64,000 bases of DNA from Melitaea cinxia (GCF_905220565.1 NC_059400.1:8826159-8890158); one strand, 5' to 3'. Shown: positions 1 to 11,761, counted from the stretch's first letter. Numbers and translations: made by a program. Notes: generated by a model not told the origin, from the letters alone.

Positions 1-790
1 AATGTTACAAAAACTATATAAAATTACAGTCAAGATAATCGTTATTGTGAATAATGCGTATTATTTACAAGATATTTTTAATGTTGACTATCACGTGTAC
101 CTATAAAAGATGTCTGTACATGTCAGATGAAGGCTCTCATGATATGGGTCGGCGTTTATGGTACAATATAACTTGTTACGCCTGTTCCAAGCAAAGACTT
201 GCGGTGAGTTTGCGTGCAGCTAATCACTTGTGGCGCTGTTACGTGATACATAAGCTACAACAGTGACACTATTAATAGTGTGGTTATTACCATTTTACAC
301 AGGGGACTATTCGTAGCACAATTTGTAAACGACTTTGATTTCGATACGTTGTATTAAAAAACATAATATTTTTTTCTACGGGTGAATTATAAAGTATCTT
401 ATAGTAACAACGATCTCGTAAGAAAATGTAAATATCGGATATTTATATTCAGAGATAACACACTATTTTCGTATCGTAGGTTCTTGCGTAGGTGGAAAAA
501 TTTATCATACACCAAAACAAGAAATGACGCGTCAAAAGGTTTTAACTCTTGAATAAATGGATTTAAGACCTTATACTCGTACAATGTAACTAGATTTTAC
601 TGATACTAAAAATAAATAAATAAATATCTTATAAAATGTAGCTAATAAATATAAATATCTTATAAATAGGTCGTCTGTTCCTATGATAAGCAACATAATG
701 CTTGTGTTACAGGTAACAGCCGACTGTTACAATTATATTTTTTATATAAATATACATAAGAATAATACATATATAAATATATAAATACAA
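1..790. other. AT-rich sequence, no recognised gene
   Basis: Short open frames here (for example 54-266) match nothing I recognise and are not longer than chance would give at this base composition. The last 60 bases become TA-rich as they approach the tRNA-like element. Confidence 0.6.
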
Positions 791-795
791 ATATT

Positions 796-882
796 ACACC
801 CAGACTGAGGCAGGAATCGAACCTGCAACCCGCGGAACAGAAAGCAGGGCCACTACAAACTGCGCCAATGGGCTAGTCAAAA
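796..882 (-). mobile_element. tRNA-derived SINE head, variant subfamily
   Basis: Read on the minus strand the segment has an A-box-like TTGGCGCAGTTTG, a spacer, and a B box GGTTCGATTCC. These are the two internal RNA polymerase III promoter elements of a tRNA-derived SINE. It does not fold as a tRNA with a CCA-ready acceptor stem, so it is not a tRNA gene. The head differs from the more frequent SINE at 12740-13020 but resembles the copy at 3315-3600, including the AT-rich stretch after the B box. No 3' tail follows, so the copy is truncated. Confidence 0.75.
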
Positions 883-1112
883 CTATGAATAGAATACATA
901 TAAAAAATAATATAGAAATATGGCAATGTCGTCTAGTTTGTAAGAAAACGTTTTACGTTATTTTAATGATAACCATGTTCTTTTAGAGCGTCAGTGACCA
1001 TTACTTAAAAAGATTATAATTAAATGAATTAAAACTACATAACTATTACTCTACCTTCACTTGTCATACTGCAGTGAATATACATTTATACTTTACTTAC
1101 TTTGATTATAAA

Positions 1113-1435
1113 CTAGCTGTGTCCGTGTCTTCGTCCATGTGGAATTTAAAAAATAATATTGTTTAGTTCGCAGACTTACAAAATAAATAAATGTCTAAAA
1201 TAAATGTAGCCTAAGTTACTCCTTATTACATCAGTTATCTGCCAGTGAATGTCCCGTCAAAATCGGTCCAACCGTTTCAGAGATTAGCCGGAACAAAAAG
1301 ACAGACAGACAGACAGACAGACAAAAACAGTAAAAAATATCATTGTGGTATATGTACCGTGTATACATCCGTATGTATTTAGTAAAAGGCGCTTATTTTA
1401 ATATTACAAAGAGACACTCTAATTTTATTTATTTG
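1113..1435 (-). mobile_element. Non-autonomous Helitron, family 3
   Basis: The minus-strand 3' end is CTAG followed by host T, preceded by a GC-rich stretch and the sequence ACACAGCTAG, as in lepidopteran Helitrons. The body carries a CAGA repeat (1300-1323) and matches the copies at 36107-36425 and 8297-8600. No helicase or Rep coding is present. The 5' end is cut by the SINE that begins near 1440. Confidence 0.75.
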
Positions 1436-1439
1436 TAAA

Positions 1440-1558
1440 GTGCCTCGGAGAGCACGTTAAGCCGTCGGTCCCAGTTGTCATCATTACACCTGATAGCGAT
1501 CATTACACATAGTAGGCAATATATCCACCAACCCGCATTGAAGCTGTATAGATGTATT
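1440..1558 (+). mobile_element. tRNA-headed SINE, 5'-truncated
   Basis: The fragment starts at GTGCCTCGGAGAGCACG and runs to the ACCCGCATTG block, matching the middle of the SINE at 12740-13020. Both the tRNA head and the 3' tail are missing. It lies in opposite orientation to the copy at 1683-1980. Confidence 0.85.
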
Positions 1559-1682
1559 ATGTCTAATTATGCATTCACTTGTTGTTTTTTTTTTTATTGA
1601 GGTCGTTTTTATCGTTACACACATACAATTCTTTATATGTAAAATGAAAACTGATACTTATCTAACTTTTCTATTATACTTT

Positions 1683-1980
1683 AGCCTGTAATATCCCACT
1701 GCTGGGCGTAGGCCTCTTTCCTCATGTATGAGAAGGACCAGAGCTTAATCCACCAGACTGGTCTTATGCGGGTTGGCGGATATATTCCCTACTATGAGTA
1801 ACGATCTCTATTAGGTGTACGTGATAACAACCGGGACAGACGGCTTAACGTCCTCTCCGAGGTACATCTACAATATACAATGGCCGATACAAGTGTTTGT
1901 CATGTGCGGCGATCGAACCCGCAACCGCCAGCGCAACAGCCACAAACCAGTGCAGTGACCGTTGAGCTAACGCGTCGTCA
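1683..1980 (-). mobile_element. tRNA-headed SINE, essentially complete
   Basis: On the minus strand it begins with a tRNA-like head (A box GTTAGCTCAACGG, B box GGTTCGATCGC). The body contains CCTCGGAGAGGACG and CCAACCCGCAT, and the 3' tail is GGCCTACGCCCAGCAGTGGG. The tail matches the 3' end of RTE-type LINEs seen elsewhere in the window. About 300 bp is the expected full size, which makes this the best reference copy here. Confidence 0.9.
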
Positions 1981-1984
1981 TTTT

Positions 1985-2805
1985 ATCTTTACATACGTAT
2001 AATTCTTTTGATGTAAAACGAAAACTGATACTTAATTAACTTTTCTTTATTAAATGTAATTCCATAGTTTGAAGAAGCAAAACATGTAGTTAAAATAATT
2101 TTTGTACCAAATATTTACTTGGAATAAAAATTCTCGCTATGTACATTAAATATACAAGACTCTCAACGTCTTTGTGAGCTGAAACAAACATACTATAAAG
2201 CTAATCCTAATTGCTAATGCATGACTTAATCTAACCAATATACGACATATTAGTACAACGAGTACTAAACAAACTATCCAAGTTGATTTAAGCGTTAATT
2301 GCTCACAAAATATTAAATGGTTTATGTAACAAGCATCACTAGCATTTTGTTTTTTTTTATATTTGATATTAATATTAAAAATTTAATGTTAAGTTTGAGC
2401 CTAACTAATATTTAGTTTCAGAAATAAATTTAAAACACGATTAATTTTGAATAATAAGTTTAAACTAACAATATTACATCTATGCTATTATCACAATAAT
2501 ATAGGAGACTGGGGTATCTGGGGTATATATGAAAGATATTTCAGACAAAAACAGATTGCACAGTCCTAATGTGGACAATAAGAGATAATCCAATTGTTTT
2601 AGATTTTGTGTCTGCCTGTCTGTATATTTATGTTCCGGCACTGCAAAACCTGTTTTCAAACTTGTTATCCTGGGTGTCTAATTTAAACCTTGAAAAATAT
2701 TTCATCTTAATAAACTACATAGATTTAATTAACATTCTCTATAAAAATGTAATGTAACAAAATCTTTTGGTACACACACAATTTACACAGCTACCAAAAG
2801 CAAAT
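1985..2805. other. AT-rich sequence, no recognised gene
   Basis: The 62-codon frame at 2569-2757 is rich in Leu, Ile and Tyr, as expected from AT-rich chance translation, and has no motif I recognise. Confidence 0.55.
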
Positions 2806-2807
2806 AG

Positions 2808-2857
2808 GATGGTTAAAGTATTGTCAAGTTTAATAACTTGACAATACTTTTACCATC
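2808..2857. repeat. 23-bp hairpin with a 4-nt loop
   Basis: Two arms of 23 bp flank a TAAT loop (2831-2834) and pair with one mismatch (T2814 against A2851). The inner 16 bp pair perfectly. The outer flanks also resemble each other loosely (CTACCAAAAG and the complement of CTTTTAGCAG), so the original inverted repeat was probably longer. It could be a short foldback element or a small-RNA hairpin. The loop is smaller than in typical animal pre-miRNAs. Confidence 0.8.
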
Positions 2858-3314
2858 TACTTTTAGCAGTATGTTAAGACAAATAAATTTACCATTCAAC
2901 TTGCGTCAACAAGCATTAAATGCATTGTAGGCATTATAAAACACAAAAATTGGAATAACTATTTTTCTTTCTGTTGTTTTTTTTTTTGGTTTTAGTATTT
3001 CTTTGATATAATCAAGTCATCCCTTTTTATATTTACATAAGTGCTATCAAAGTGATACAAACTTGTTAATATCTACCGAAACCATTTTCAAACATGATAC
3101 ATATATTTATTTATTTTTTTTGTTTGGATCAGCAAAATTTAAATGTATAAAGAAAATAAAAATACCTAAGTCTAAATATATAAAAATAAGGTTTTGATGT
3201 GGAAAGGATTTAAAATTTGATGCTTATCGATCGCACATATTCATTATATGTCTTTTTTGCGTTTGATTTAATTTTAAATCTATATAACAATAATCTAAAA
3301 TAACAACCACTCTG

Positions 3315-3600
3315 ATGTAGTAACAACCGATCTGGTGCAGTGGTGCGTTCGCCATGTTTGCGCCTAAACACCGATAGTTTGCGGATTCGATTCCTGCCTG
3401 GATAGATATTTGTAATTGTATAAATAGTTTTATCCGGTTTTAACGTCTGTTATCGTGGGTCTTCCTACCGTTCCTCCACGGTCGAATTCTTCTCTTATAT
3501 TTTTATTTATTTATTTATTTTTTGGTTTACCTATATGGATATATATGGAGAAAGAGGCCTCTGCCAAGCAGTGGGATGCTACAAACTGAATCGTGATAAT
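3315..3600 (+). mobile_element. tRNA-derived SINE, variant subfamily
   Basis: The head has A-box-like TCTGGTGCAGTGG and B box GGATTCGATTCC, then an AT-rich body with a TTTA repeat. The tail GAGGCCTCTGCCAAGCAGTG matches the shared RTE-like 3' tail. The head resembles the fragment at 796-882 more than the common SINE. Confidence 0.8.
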
Positions 3601-3604
3601 ATAA

Positions 3605-4860
3605 AATTGCACGCTACCTTAAATATTCCTTTGTACAGGGTAAAATAAGGTTAGATGAAATATTGTAAATTTGTTATAATTAAAGCTAGTTATAATTAAA
3701 TTAACCGAGCCTGCAGTAGTAAACTACAGTAGTACTTTACATTAGAATAACATGTCTTGGGCGTCTATTTTTAAAAATCTCTACTCCTGTGCTAACTTTT
3801 CTTTATACATATATGGACGTTTGCTTTCTTAAATTCCTCCACAACGATTTCTTATCAATATTGATAATAATGTAAAGCCAATCAAGCTACAAAAAGTTCA
3901 TTTTTTACGGCCTCCCTCTTTTCCTAACAACTTTAAAACCATGACTTTGCAAATGCGGGATGAGTTCGCATAAAGATTTTACAAAGGTTGTTAGATTAAA
4001 GTAGGGATTAATTTCAACGTGAAAGTTTCATATCTCGAGACAAGATGAAGTTCATGACTTGAAGGAGTAGTCAGATAATAGTTCAGTAGCAAGTTTAATT
4101 ACTTCCTGTTTTCAGGAGAGCTAAAGCTGACATGGTCCAATGCCGGAGACGCTTCTACTGAGTTATAGAAAATGTTATTTTAGAGTATTTAATAATGTAA
4201 TAATACACAATAATTACAAATATGTTAAGCAAAAAATTTGACTGGTTCCAGACTGTAAATAGATAAATAAAAATTAATTATAATAGCTATATTATTTTTA
4301 TTGATCAAAATAATAATTTCCGCAAAATTAATTTGTCTTTTTAATAAAATAAACCTTTAACAAAGTGTAGTAGGAGGGACACTAGTGATGTAGCGACGGC
4401 AAGATGACATTTTATTGTAGTGAGTTGAATACACAGACGTATGAACCTGAGACTTTCTGAGGGCAACCGGTCAATAGACACAGCGAGGACACTGACAATG
4501 ATTAGTGTGCCAAGCTAAGCACTAGAGATTAGTGTACGTACCAGCAGAGGTGCATTATAAAGTAGTACCATACTAGTACCCTTTTCGCACCGTTTTCATT
4601 AACAGTTGTTAGCCGGGAAGGTATATTTATTCTCCCTTATAATTATATATTATTGGGTGATGTAACAAAAGTCGGCGCCATTTAATAGTGAGTGTACTTA
4701 TCACTATCATACTCATATAATATTAATCGGACTTCACTTGAGAAGTTCGCTTGATCGTATATTATATTTCGTTGTTTCGTTCTGTAGATATAATTTACTA
4801 GGTAGATGTTTAGAGATATATTTAAGTTTTGTTACATAAACCAATGAAGCTCTAGGTTTT
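3605..4860. other. No recognised feature
   Basis: 4380-4560 is less AT-biased than its surroundings, but no frame through it is open or recognisable on either strand. Confidence 0.5.
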
Positions 4861-4865
4861 GAATT

Positions 4866-5560
4866 ATATCTTCTTCTTCTGCTTGTCATTATTAATCCTA
4901 GCTTTTATTGCCAGGATCTGCCTTTCAACTAAAACTTCTCCATTTTGCGCGATTTTTAGCATCGTTCTTAGTTAGACCATTGGCTCTCACTTCCTGCTTT
5001 GCGCATCTAGCCATCGCTTTCTTGGACGTCCGAGAGGTCTAGTTCTAAAGACAAACATGTTCAGTGCATCTTGTACCTACGTAATCCTCAGACCAACGCA
5101 CCACGTGGCCATACCACCCCAGTCGCCGCTCTTGAAGTTTATCAGCTATGCCACGAACCCTGAAACTGTCTTAGTAGTTGCGGAAGGGGCCAGCTCACAT
5201 CCATCGCTGCATTTTCATTTCCGTGTCATGAAGCTCTTGAGAGCGCCGAGATAGTGCACTCGCTTCCATGTAAGAGGACCGGTCAAATGATGCTCTTGTA
5301 TATCTGCCCCTTGAGCTTGATCGGTATGTGGGGATCACAGACCACACCTGTGACCTCTCGCCATTTGGCCCAAACAGTGCCTATCTGAGCTTAGACATCA
5401 TGATCGATACTTCTGGACTCGTGCAAGATGGATTCAAGGTACTGAGTATTTCTCCGATTTAACGGCTGTTTCAGGCACTACTCGAATCGAGCGGACGACG
5501 TGCGAGTGTGGACTTTCGCAATCTATGAACTCGGTCTTCGCCGTTCTGAGTTATATACAT
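4866..5560 (-). pseudogene. Decayed RTE-like LINE, reverse-transcriptase C-terminal part
   Basis: Translated on the minus strand in shifting frames, the segment gives blocks typical of the C-terminal part of RTE-type LINE polyproteins: KTEFIDCESPHSH-like, then KWREVTGV-like, then RRLRWYGHVVR-like (decayed), and RPLGRPRKRWLDAQSRK near 4990-5045. These regions normally follow the polymerase palm and run to the ORF end. Many frameshifts and stops separate the blocks, so it cannot be translated. The local GC content is clearly above its surroundings, which supports retained coding ancestry. The frame at 5057-5254 (+) is an antisense shadow. Confidence 0.8.
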
Positions 5561-5564
5561 ATAT

Positions 5565-6340
5565 ATAGTCATAATTCAAGCATTAAATGCAAAGTCTAAG
5601 AAATTGCAACTTTGTTTTGTTTTGATACGACTTTTTTGTTTTTAATTAATAACAAAATTTAGTCAATGCAGAAAAACTGTGAAAGTTTTTAAACAATCTT
5701 CATAGTTTTTGTACCATATAAATAAATCAACTAATTCGTTAGTTAGTGTGGGAATTTTTATTTTAAGAATTTTTTTACGAAAACTAAGTTATAGTTCAAA
5801 TAAAAGATGTCGATTAGGTATTATTCCACACAAATTGGTCCGCTGTCTTAAATTCAAAGTGAAAGTACCTCTGGAGCCAGTCTGCAATTGAATGGCATAT
5901 TTTACTGCGTCTGGCAAGTAGCCATTTAAGACGATACCCACGACATTTTCCTGTTTCCCCCTAATGTGCCTACTTAACGAACTAAACTTTCTTATCGGTC
6001 GAACTTAAAACTCATTTCTAAGTCCAAACATAATATTCACTCATTTATTCCTGATTTATGCTATTTTAACGTTACTTAATAAGCAAATTTTTAAATATGA
6101 AAACAGCAAAAATACATACAAACCTATAACAACCTACTAGGTTAGAGATAACGTAGATTACAAACTCTTTACATCAACAGAAATATTTTTATTTAAAGCT
6201 ATATATACCTACTCGTTTTAATAATGTGAATATATATTAATACTAAAATAAAAAAAGTTATTTCTAATTTTTCAAATTTCTTGAATTCTTACTTTAACCT
6301 TTAATTTTACTTATGTTTACTAGCTATTTTATAAAAAAAA
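5565..6340. other. No recognised feature
   Basis: 5700-5960 contains a 60-codon chance frame. The rest is very AT-rich. Confidence 0.5.
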
Positions 6341-6341
6341 A

Positions 6342-6656
6342 TCTAATATATAAAATTCTCGTGTCGCGGTGTTTGTAGTTAAACTCCTCCGAAACGGCTT
6401 GACCGATTCTCATGAAATTTTGTGTGCATATTGGGTAGGTCTGAGAATTGAACAACATCTATTTTTCATCCCCTTAAATGTTAAGTGTATTCCACCCCTA
6501 ATTTTTATTTTTATTTTTACATAAATTATTTATTCTTTATTTTATTATGATTTGGCGTTGAAAAATACATACAACCCTAAATTTTCATCCTTCTACCACC
6601 AACCCCTATTTTTAAATAGCGTTTAGCGGCAAGACAACGTTTGCCGAGTCAGCTAG
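6342..6656 (+). mobile_element. Non-autonomous Helitron, family 1, both ends intact
   Basis: The element starts with TC at 6342 and ends with CTAG at 6656. It sits between a host A (6341) and T (6657), the expected A^T Helitron target. A hairpin CGGCAA / TTGCCG with an 8-nt loop lies about 10 bases before the CTAG, as in canonical Helitrons. There is no duplication of the target and no coding. The copy at 25072-25382 is the same family in inverse orientation. Confidence 0.88.
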
Positions 6657-6659
6657 TTT

Positions 6660-7238
6660 ATATATAATATATCATTTGAATAATTTAGTAATCATTCTTT
6701 AATATCAGGCACGTACATTTTATATTATTACATATGACGATATTATATGAATTTGGAAAACCTTTGTGATTTTTGTGATTTTTATTATTCGAACGTTTAA
6801 ATTGTTTATTTATACAAAAAAATATATATATAATTGTTGTAAATACAAAAATTCATTTTAACTTTTTTAATAATATGAGAAACGTCATCGTTTATATCCA
6901 AACAGACTAAGACTAAAGTTTTACACAATTGCATTAAGCGCGTTATGAACGAGTTATCATAGCTATATTGTGCCAGGCAATTTTCTGAACAGCTTATATT
7001 ACTGAGTTACGAGTGTGTTATTCAGCAATATATGGATTTCATTTGGTTAAAAGCTTTTATTCACTTACTGCCCTCAACTAATTTTTGGTGAATTTGGCGC
7101 CATCATTAATTGTTTCAAGATAATCTTCATTCGAATCATCTTAATGTTATTGCAAAAAAAACGTTAACTTAATTTGAAAAACATTTTACTAAATAGCTAT
7201 CAATTTACACAGATTTGGCCAGTTTTAGTATGATTATG
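6660..7238. other. No recognised feature
   Basis: AT-rich single-copy-looking sequence. 6990-7120 has higher complexity but no open frame. Confidence 0.5.
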
Positions 7239-7239
7239 T

Positions 7240-7306
7240 ATCAGATATCAATCACCCCCGCTGGGCACAGGCCTCTTTCTTCATGTAGGAGAAGGGTTTA
7301 GAGCTT
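7240..7306 (-). mobile_element. SINE 3' tail fragment
   Basis: It matches the tail half of the tRNA-headed SINE: the complement of GCCTGTGCCCAGCGGGG, followed by the block that reads AGGAGAAGG here. Confidence 0.75.
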
Positions 7307-7361
7307 ATGTATTTAAATAAGTATTCAACCATGAAGTTTATAACTTGGTTTTCTTCTGATT

Positions 7362-7557
7362 TTTTTTATACAACTAGGGCAGCAAACAAGCGTACGGCTC
7401 ACCTGATGCTAAGCGATTACCGTAGATTATAGACGTCTGCAACACCAGAAATATCGCAAGTGCATTGCCGACCCCATCCCCTATTCCCCCAAGGAGCTCT
7501 GGTCACCTTACTTACCAAAAGGAACACAATACTCCTTGGAAACAGTATTATTTATCT
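7362..7557 (-). mobile_element. Poly(A)-tailed short retroposon (family A), 5'-truncated
   Basis: A run of T at the left is the poly(A) tail of a minus-strand copy. The body contains AAACAAGCGTACGGCTCACC and the block GGAGCTCTGGTCACCTTAC. It stops at the ACAGTATTATTT block, so its 5' third is missing. At least a dozen copies of this family lie in the window. I see no tRNA or 7SL-like promoter in it, so its class is unsettled. Confidence 0.85.
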
Positions 7558-7559
7558 AG

Positions 7560-8292
7560 ATTTTATATCACGTTAATTTTCATCAGTAGCTTTGTTTATT
7601 TTCAATTACGATGTTTTTATAAGCGATTTTTTTGTGCTTTGTGATTTATACAAAAGATCTTCTTCCATTTTATAATCGAAAAATATTTTAAATCTATAGA
7701 AAATAAGGATTCACGAGGGAATATTCTTACACGTTTAGCGAATGAGCTATTTAACGGTTGAAGTAATGATAAGATCTTCGCTATCTCCAACAAACTCTTT
7801 ATTAAAGAATAATAATAATAATATAAAAAACAACGTCCACGTAGTAAAATATATAACAGAATGAATAAATTGTAAAACATAAATTTAAAAGAAAAATTAA
7901 AAATATAAATTCTTGACATCTGTCAAAAAATATTTTTATAAACAAAATAAAAACAAGAAATGAGGTTTCATTAAATTATTTCCATGTAAAAATTCTATTA
8001 TTTTTCGTGTTTGAGTTCCTATAATCTCCTATGCTATGAGTTGATTCCAAACGTATGAACACTATTAGTTAGGTTAATAGTAGTTCTACACGCTTGATTG
8101 TTTCCTTCGCATTTTGTTACAAGGGTGTATTTGAAATTTAGGGTCTGATATAAGTAAACTACTTGCGCCATTTATATACGCCATTTTTCTGAAGACATCC
8201 CAGATATCGAATACTCGTAGAAGAGATTAGGAAAACGCTCGAGCAGTTTAAAAAAACGTAAGGGCCCCGCGGAGTGACGGTGGTTTTTTTTT
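7560..8292. other. No recognised gene
   Basis: The 100-codon minus-strand frame at 7617-7919 is dominated by Leu, Tyr, Phe and Ile from AT-rich codons and has no motif, so I do not call it a gene. Confidence 0.5.

Positions 8293-8296
<4 letters not shown>

Positions 8297-8336
<40 letters not shown>
8297..8336. repeat. (TA)n microsatellite
   Basis: About 20 TA units at the 5' end of a family 3 Helitron. That family naturally has TATA-rich 5' termini, so the array probably expanded from the Helitron end. Confidence 0.9.
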
Positions 8337-8338
<2 letters not shown>

Positions 8339-8602
8339 AATAAATAAAATTGGAATGTCTGTTTGTAACATTAAAATAACTGCTTCTTACAAAATGCGGT
8401 ACGGTACATATACCAAAATAGCATAATTACAATTTTTGTCTGTTCCGGCTAATCTCTGGAACGGCTCGACCGATTTTGACGGGACTTTCACCGGTCGATA
8501 GCTGATGTAATAAGAAGTAATTTTGACTCTTTTATTTTAGAAATTTATTTCTTTTATGACTTTGCGAACTGAACAATAACTTTTTTGTTGAATTATATAT
8601 AT
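8337..8602 (+). mobile_element. Non-autonomous Helitron, family 3, lacking its 3' end
   Basis: CAAATAAATAAAATTGGA, then TTCCGGCTAATCTCTGGAAC and CGACCGATTTTGACGGGAC match the copies at 1113-1435 and 36107-36425 in opposite orientation. The sequence diverges before the CTAG end is reached. Confidence 0.75.
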
Positions 8603-8811
8603 GGCGGCACAAGACACTTTCCGATGTCAAAAAACACGTTTCTACGAGATTCATCTACCTTATTTCAATTAATTAATTATAGTTAATTACAGTAAAGCTA
8701 CACACATAAGTATATATAGACGCATATCCAAAATATAGACAGATGTATATGTATACAACATACATACACATAAACTCAAAACTGTAGAACATTTAGACTT
8801 ATTGACATTAT

Positions 8812-8995
8812 ATCGACCAGTAATACAACGTATGTAGATAAAAAAGTAGTCAACTAAATACGCATTATTTGAGATAACTCAAAAAGTACTCGTCAGATCT
8901 CAATCAAATTTAAACGATTCATCGAAATCGGTCCATCCAGTAAAAATTTATGAGTTAACACTTATTAAAAAATTAGGTCGAATTGAGTACATCGT
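8812..8995 (-). mobile_element. Family D dispersed repeat
   Basis: On the minus strand it contains ACTGGATGGACCGATTTCGA, TTTGATTGAGATCTGACGAG, ACTTTTTGAGTTATCTC and AATGCGTATTTAG. These blocks recur in order at 15236, 23966, 34925 and 61078. The complete consensus appears to run from CCGACTTCCAAAA to GCGAGCAAACACAATT. It is a non-coding, lepidopteran-type repeat of class unknown to me. Confidence 0.75.
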
Positions 8996-9004
8996 CATTT
9001 TTTG

Positions 9005-10855
9005 AAGTTAATTAAAAAGGCAGTGTTCTGACAGTCAGAATGTAAAAAAATATCAATACCTACGCCCAGCCTAAATTAATAATGACAAATAACTGAGATT
9101 ATGTGAGGCTATTGTCATTATAATTGAAGAGTAATTTAAGATTATTATTTTTGTAAATTCATCTCTAAAGAGATAAATGGGGAACAAAGTTTTGTTTTTA
9201 TTGGATTTTTTTATTGAAAATGAAAGGAAAATTGTTATTAATATCTAAATAATATAACAAAATATTAAAATACGTTTAAACGATCGTAGAGAGAAACGGA
9301 ATCGAGAATAAACAAAATTACAATATTAATATAAGGCTTCACAAGCACTTTTGAATCTTTATTTCAGAACACAAAGATATATTTAATATTTATTTAGTTA
9401 TAATTAATGTGATACAATCACCGATTTAAAATTAACGATTGGATCTTTAGTTTAATTTGAAAAATTGCGTCTCGCAGTATATTATTTCAAAGCTAAATAT
9501 GCTACAAAATGTTACAATACGACGCGAATGTTACAATATGAGCGAGTTACAAACTATAGTTCATCCGACAACTATAAAGACTAAACGGCGGTTTAAGCCG
9601 CTTATTTATTTGTATACTTCTCCATTTAGGTGTCTTTAACTAATAAATTTCAATAATTCTATGTGCGCTGACACTATGGTGTGAAATGTGCTATTCTTTT
9701 TATCTCATAAAATTTTATTTTTATATGATTGTGGATTGTCACACATATTTTTATTTGCCTAACCTTATATTTTGGTATCAGGAATATTTAGAAAAGAAAA
9801 ACACTTTTACTCGGTAATCGGATATTCCTATTCCTTGAATACGACGAACACGGAGCGACTGTTACGATGTACACATCGTGTTAATTCTGGCTGTAAGCGT
9901 CTTCGTGTAATTACATTACGTGACTGTGTTTTTTGTATCGAGATGAAAAAAACGTGATATGCTTCTCTGTAGACTCCAATACTATTATTAAAGTAGTAGA
10001 GCCACTGTTACTTTCATTGTTTTCTAGTCATATCTATCAGTAATATAAACCGCTTAGATTTTCTGAAATATCTCGTAAATAAAATTCCTCGAAAAGAGGA
10101 TTACTCTAAGACAAATATCAGAACATTACTTTTATATTTCACTTTCCTATCACCTTAAACTCATTTACTAAAAATGCTTTATGAGAATCTTCAGAATTTG
10201 AAAAAAACAACAGGTGCCTGCTAACAATCAACTATCTCAGCCCCTAATGGATATCAACTTTCCCTGATATCTGACACTTATTAACATTGTTAAGTGTAAT
10301 AAGTTGTATAAGTCGATACATAAAAAAGAAATTTAAAAATACGAAAACATCAAACGAACATTTCAATACTGTACTTGGTATTTCCATCAATTGAATTCGA
10401 ATATTGATAAGCGACTCGTGAAGCTTCAGTACATAATAAAATATAGCGAATGTACAATAAAAATACCCTCATTTAATGTTTCTCTCTGATCTCCCAACAA
10501 TTTTGACTGTGTCGCCCGCATATGCTGCCTGATTGACGCATGGTAGACGATGAACGCAGCAATATGTACGAAATGAACCAATTTATGCTGGGCATTATTC
10601 AATACGATACAAATACGTTCGATTCATCACAATACTCTATGACATGAATAACTAATGAAATATGTTACAAAAATCCATTTTATAAATGTTCTTAACTTTA
10701 TTATATATTCAGTTCTTATTCCATTATAAATAAAATAGAAAATTAAGATTGGTTTTTATTGTTTTAAAAGTGATCAAATGAATGTATGATGTAAGGAACA
10801 TTTCGTTATGCAACGATTCAGCTTAAATGGTAATTTAAAAAATATTTTCTGAGTA
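9005..10855. other. No recognised feature
   Basis: Two 60-codon frames (9457-9639 and 9772-9957) show no motif. 10500-10620 is less AT-rich but not open in any frame. Confidence 0.5.
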
Positions 10856-10857
10856 CA

Positions 10858-10978
10858 TAATGCAAGCCACCGCAGATCTGCAAATGCAATTTCCATTCGA
10901 AATGGCCGGGAATCGAAGCTAGACGTCGATTGCGGCCAGGTACTCCGGGTACGACCGAGTTAAACCGGATTTTCACTT
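10858..10978 (-). mobile_element. Possible tRNA-like SINE relic
   Basis: On the minus strand the stretch contains GCTTCGATTCCCGGCC, a B-box-like T-arm, downstream of a GC-rich head. No convincing A box or tail is seen, so the origin from a SINE or tRNA pseudogene is only suggested. Confidence 0.4.
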
Positions 10979-10984
10979 TGCCTA

Positions 10985-11560
10985 CATTCTTTTGTGTTCA
11001 ATAAATAATTTATAATCTACTTAATACGGGTACATCTGGTAGTAAAAGCAGGATAAAAAAAATCTATAAATTATTGTCATTGGTTAATATAAATTTTAAT
11101 GATTTAAAAAACGAACAAGTATATTAAAATAAATATTAAATCTATATAAAATTTGTTCTTTCACATTTGATTCGTGTTTTTTTTATTACTATAATTATTT
11201 TATACAATAGTATTTTAATAGTAGGTAAAAGCTTAAAGAGTATGAATAATACAATTTAAGTTCATAAATTTTTTAAATCTTCTTTAAAACGTTATAAAAG
11301 GGTTATTTTTCTAATAATCTAATGTTTTATTGCCGGTCAAAACAGACATTTCAAATTACAAGAACTCCGATAGAGCTGACTTTTGCTAGAGACCTTGGGT
11401 ACACTCACACTCATACATAAACACAGACATACACACATACTTACATTATATTACATACTTACACATACATATTTATATATTCATATAATTATACTTATCC
11501 CCTACCTACAGGTTAGTGTAATTTCTATATACATCACACACTCCACTGTTTACTATTTCA
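10985..11560. other. AT-rich and degenerate CA/CATA-rich low-complexity sequence
   Basis: 11395-11510 is an imperfect ACACA/CATA-rich stretch. The remainder has no recognisable content. Confidence 0.6.
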
Positions 11561-11566
11561 TAGGCC

Positions 11567-11761
11567 TCACCTCACGCATGCCCCTAGGATCTTGAGCAAA
11601 GTCCTTGCCGGTAATATGTCGCGCTTGTAAATGGTTATTTTTAGGTTGAGCTCCAAGTTGGTCTTTGTTGAGGCACCCACCGCTCGGCTAACGAACTTGC
11701 CGATTGCGTCGTCACCGTCGTCAGTGTAGTAGACACAGGTGTTAGGGTGTTTTGTCACCAC
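11567..11761 (-). pseudogene. Possible LINE reverse-transcriptase relic
   Basis: A GC-richer island is open for 64 codons on the minus strand. Its second half, NLELNLKITIYKRDILPART, loosely resembles the NLKI-VYK-VVLP-LLYG stretch that follows the catalytic palm in RTE-like LINEs. The YG and the expected downstream Trp are absent. The match is weak and the call tentative. Nothing else in the island is recognisable. Confidence 0.25.

Noticed and set aside
5057..5254. 65-codon plus frame in a GC-rich island
   Set aside because: The minus strand carries recognisable LINE blocks (RPLGRPRKRWLDAQSRK), which explains the island.
7617..7919. 100-codon minus-strand frame
   Set aside because: Composition is that of random AT-rich codons (Leu, Tyr, Phe, Ile) with no motif and no supporting context.
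8159..8371. 70-codon minus frame with Ile-Tyr repeats
   Set aside because: The repeat part is the TA microsatellite.
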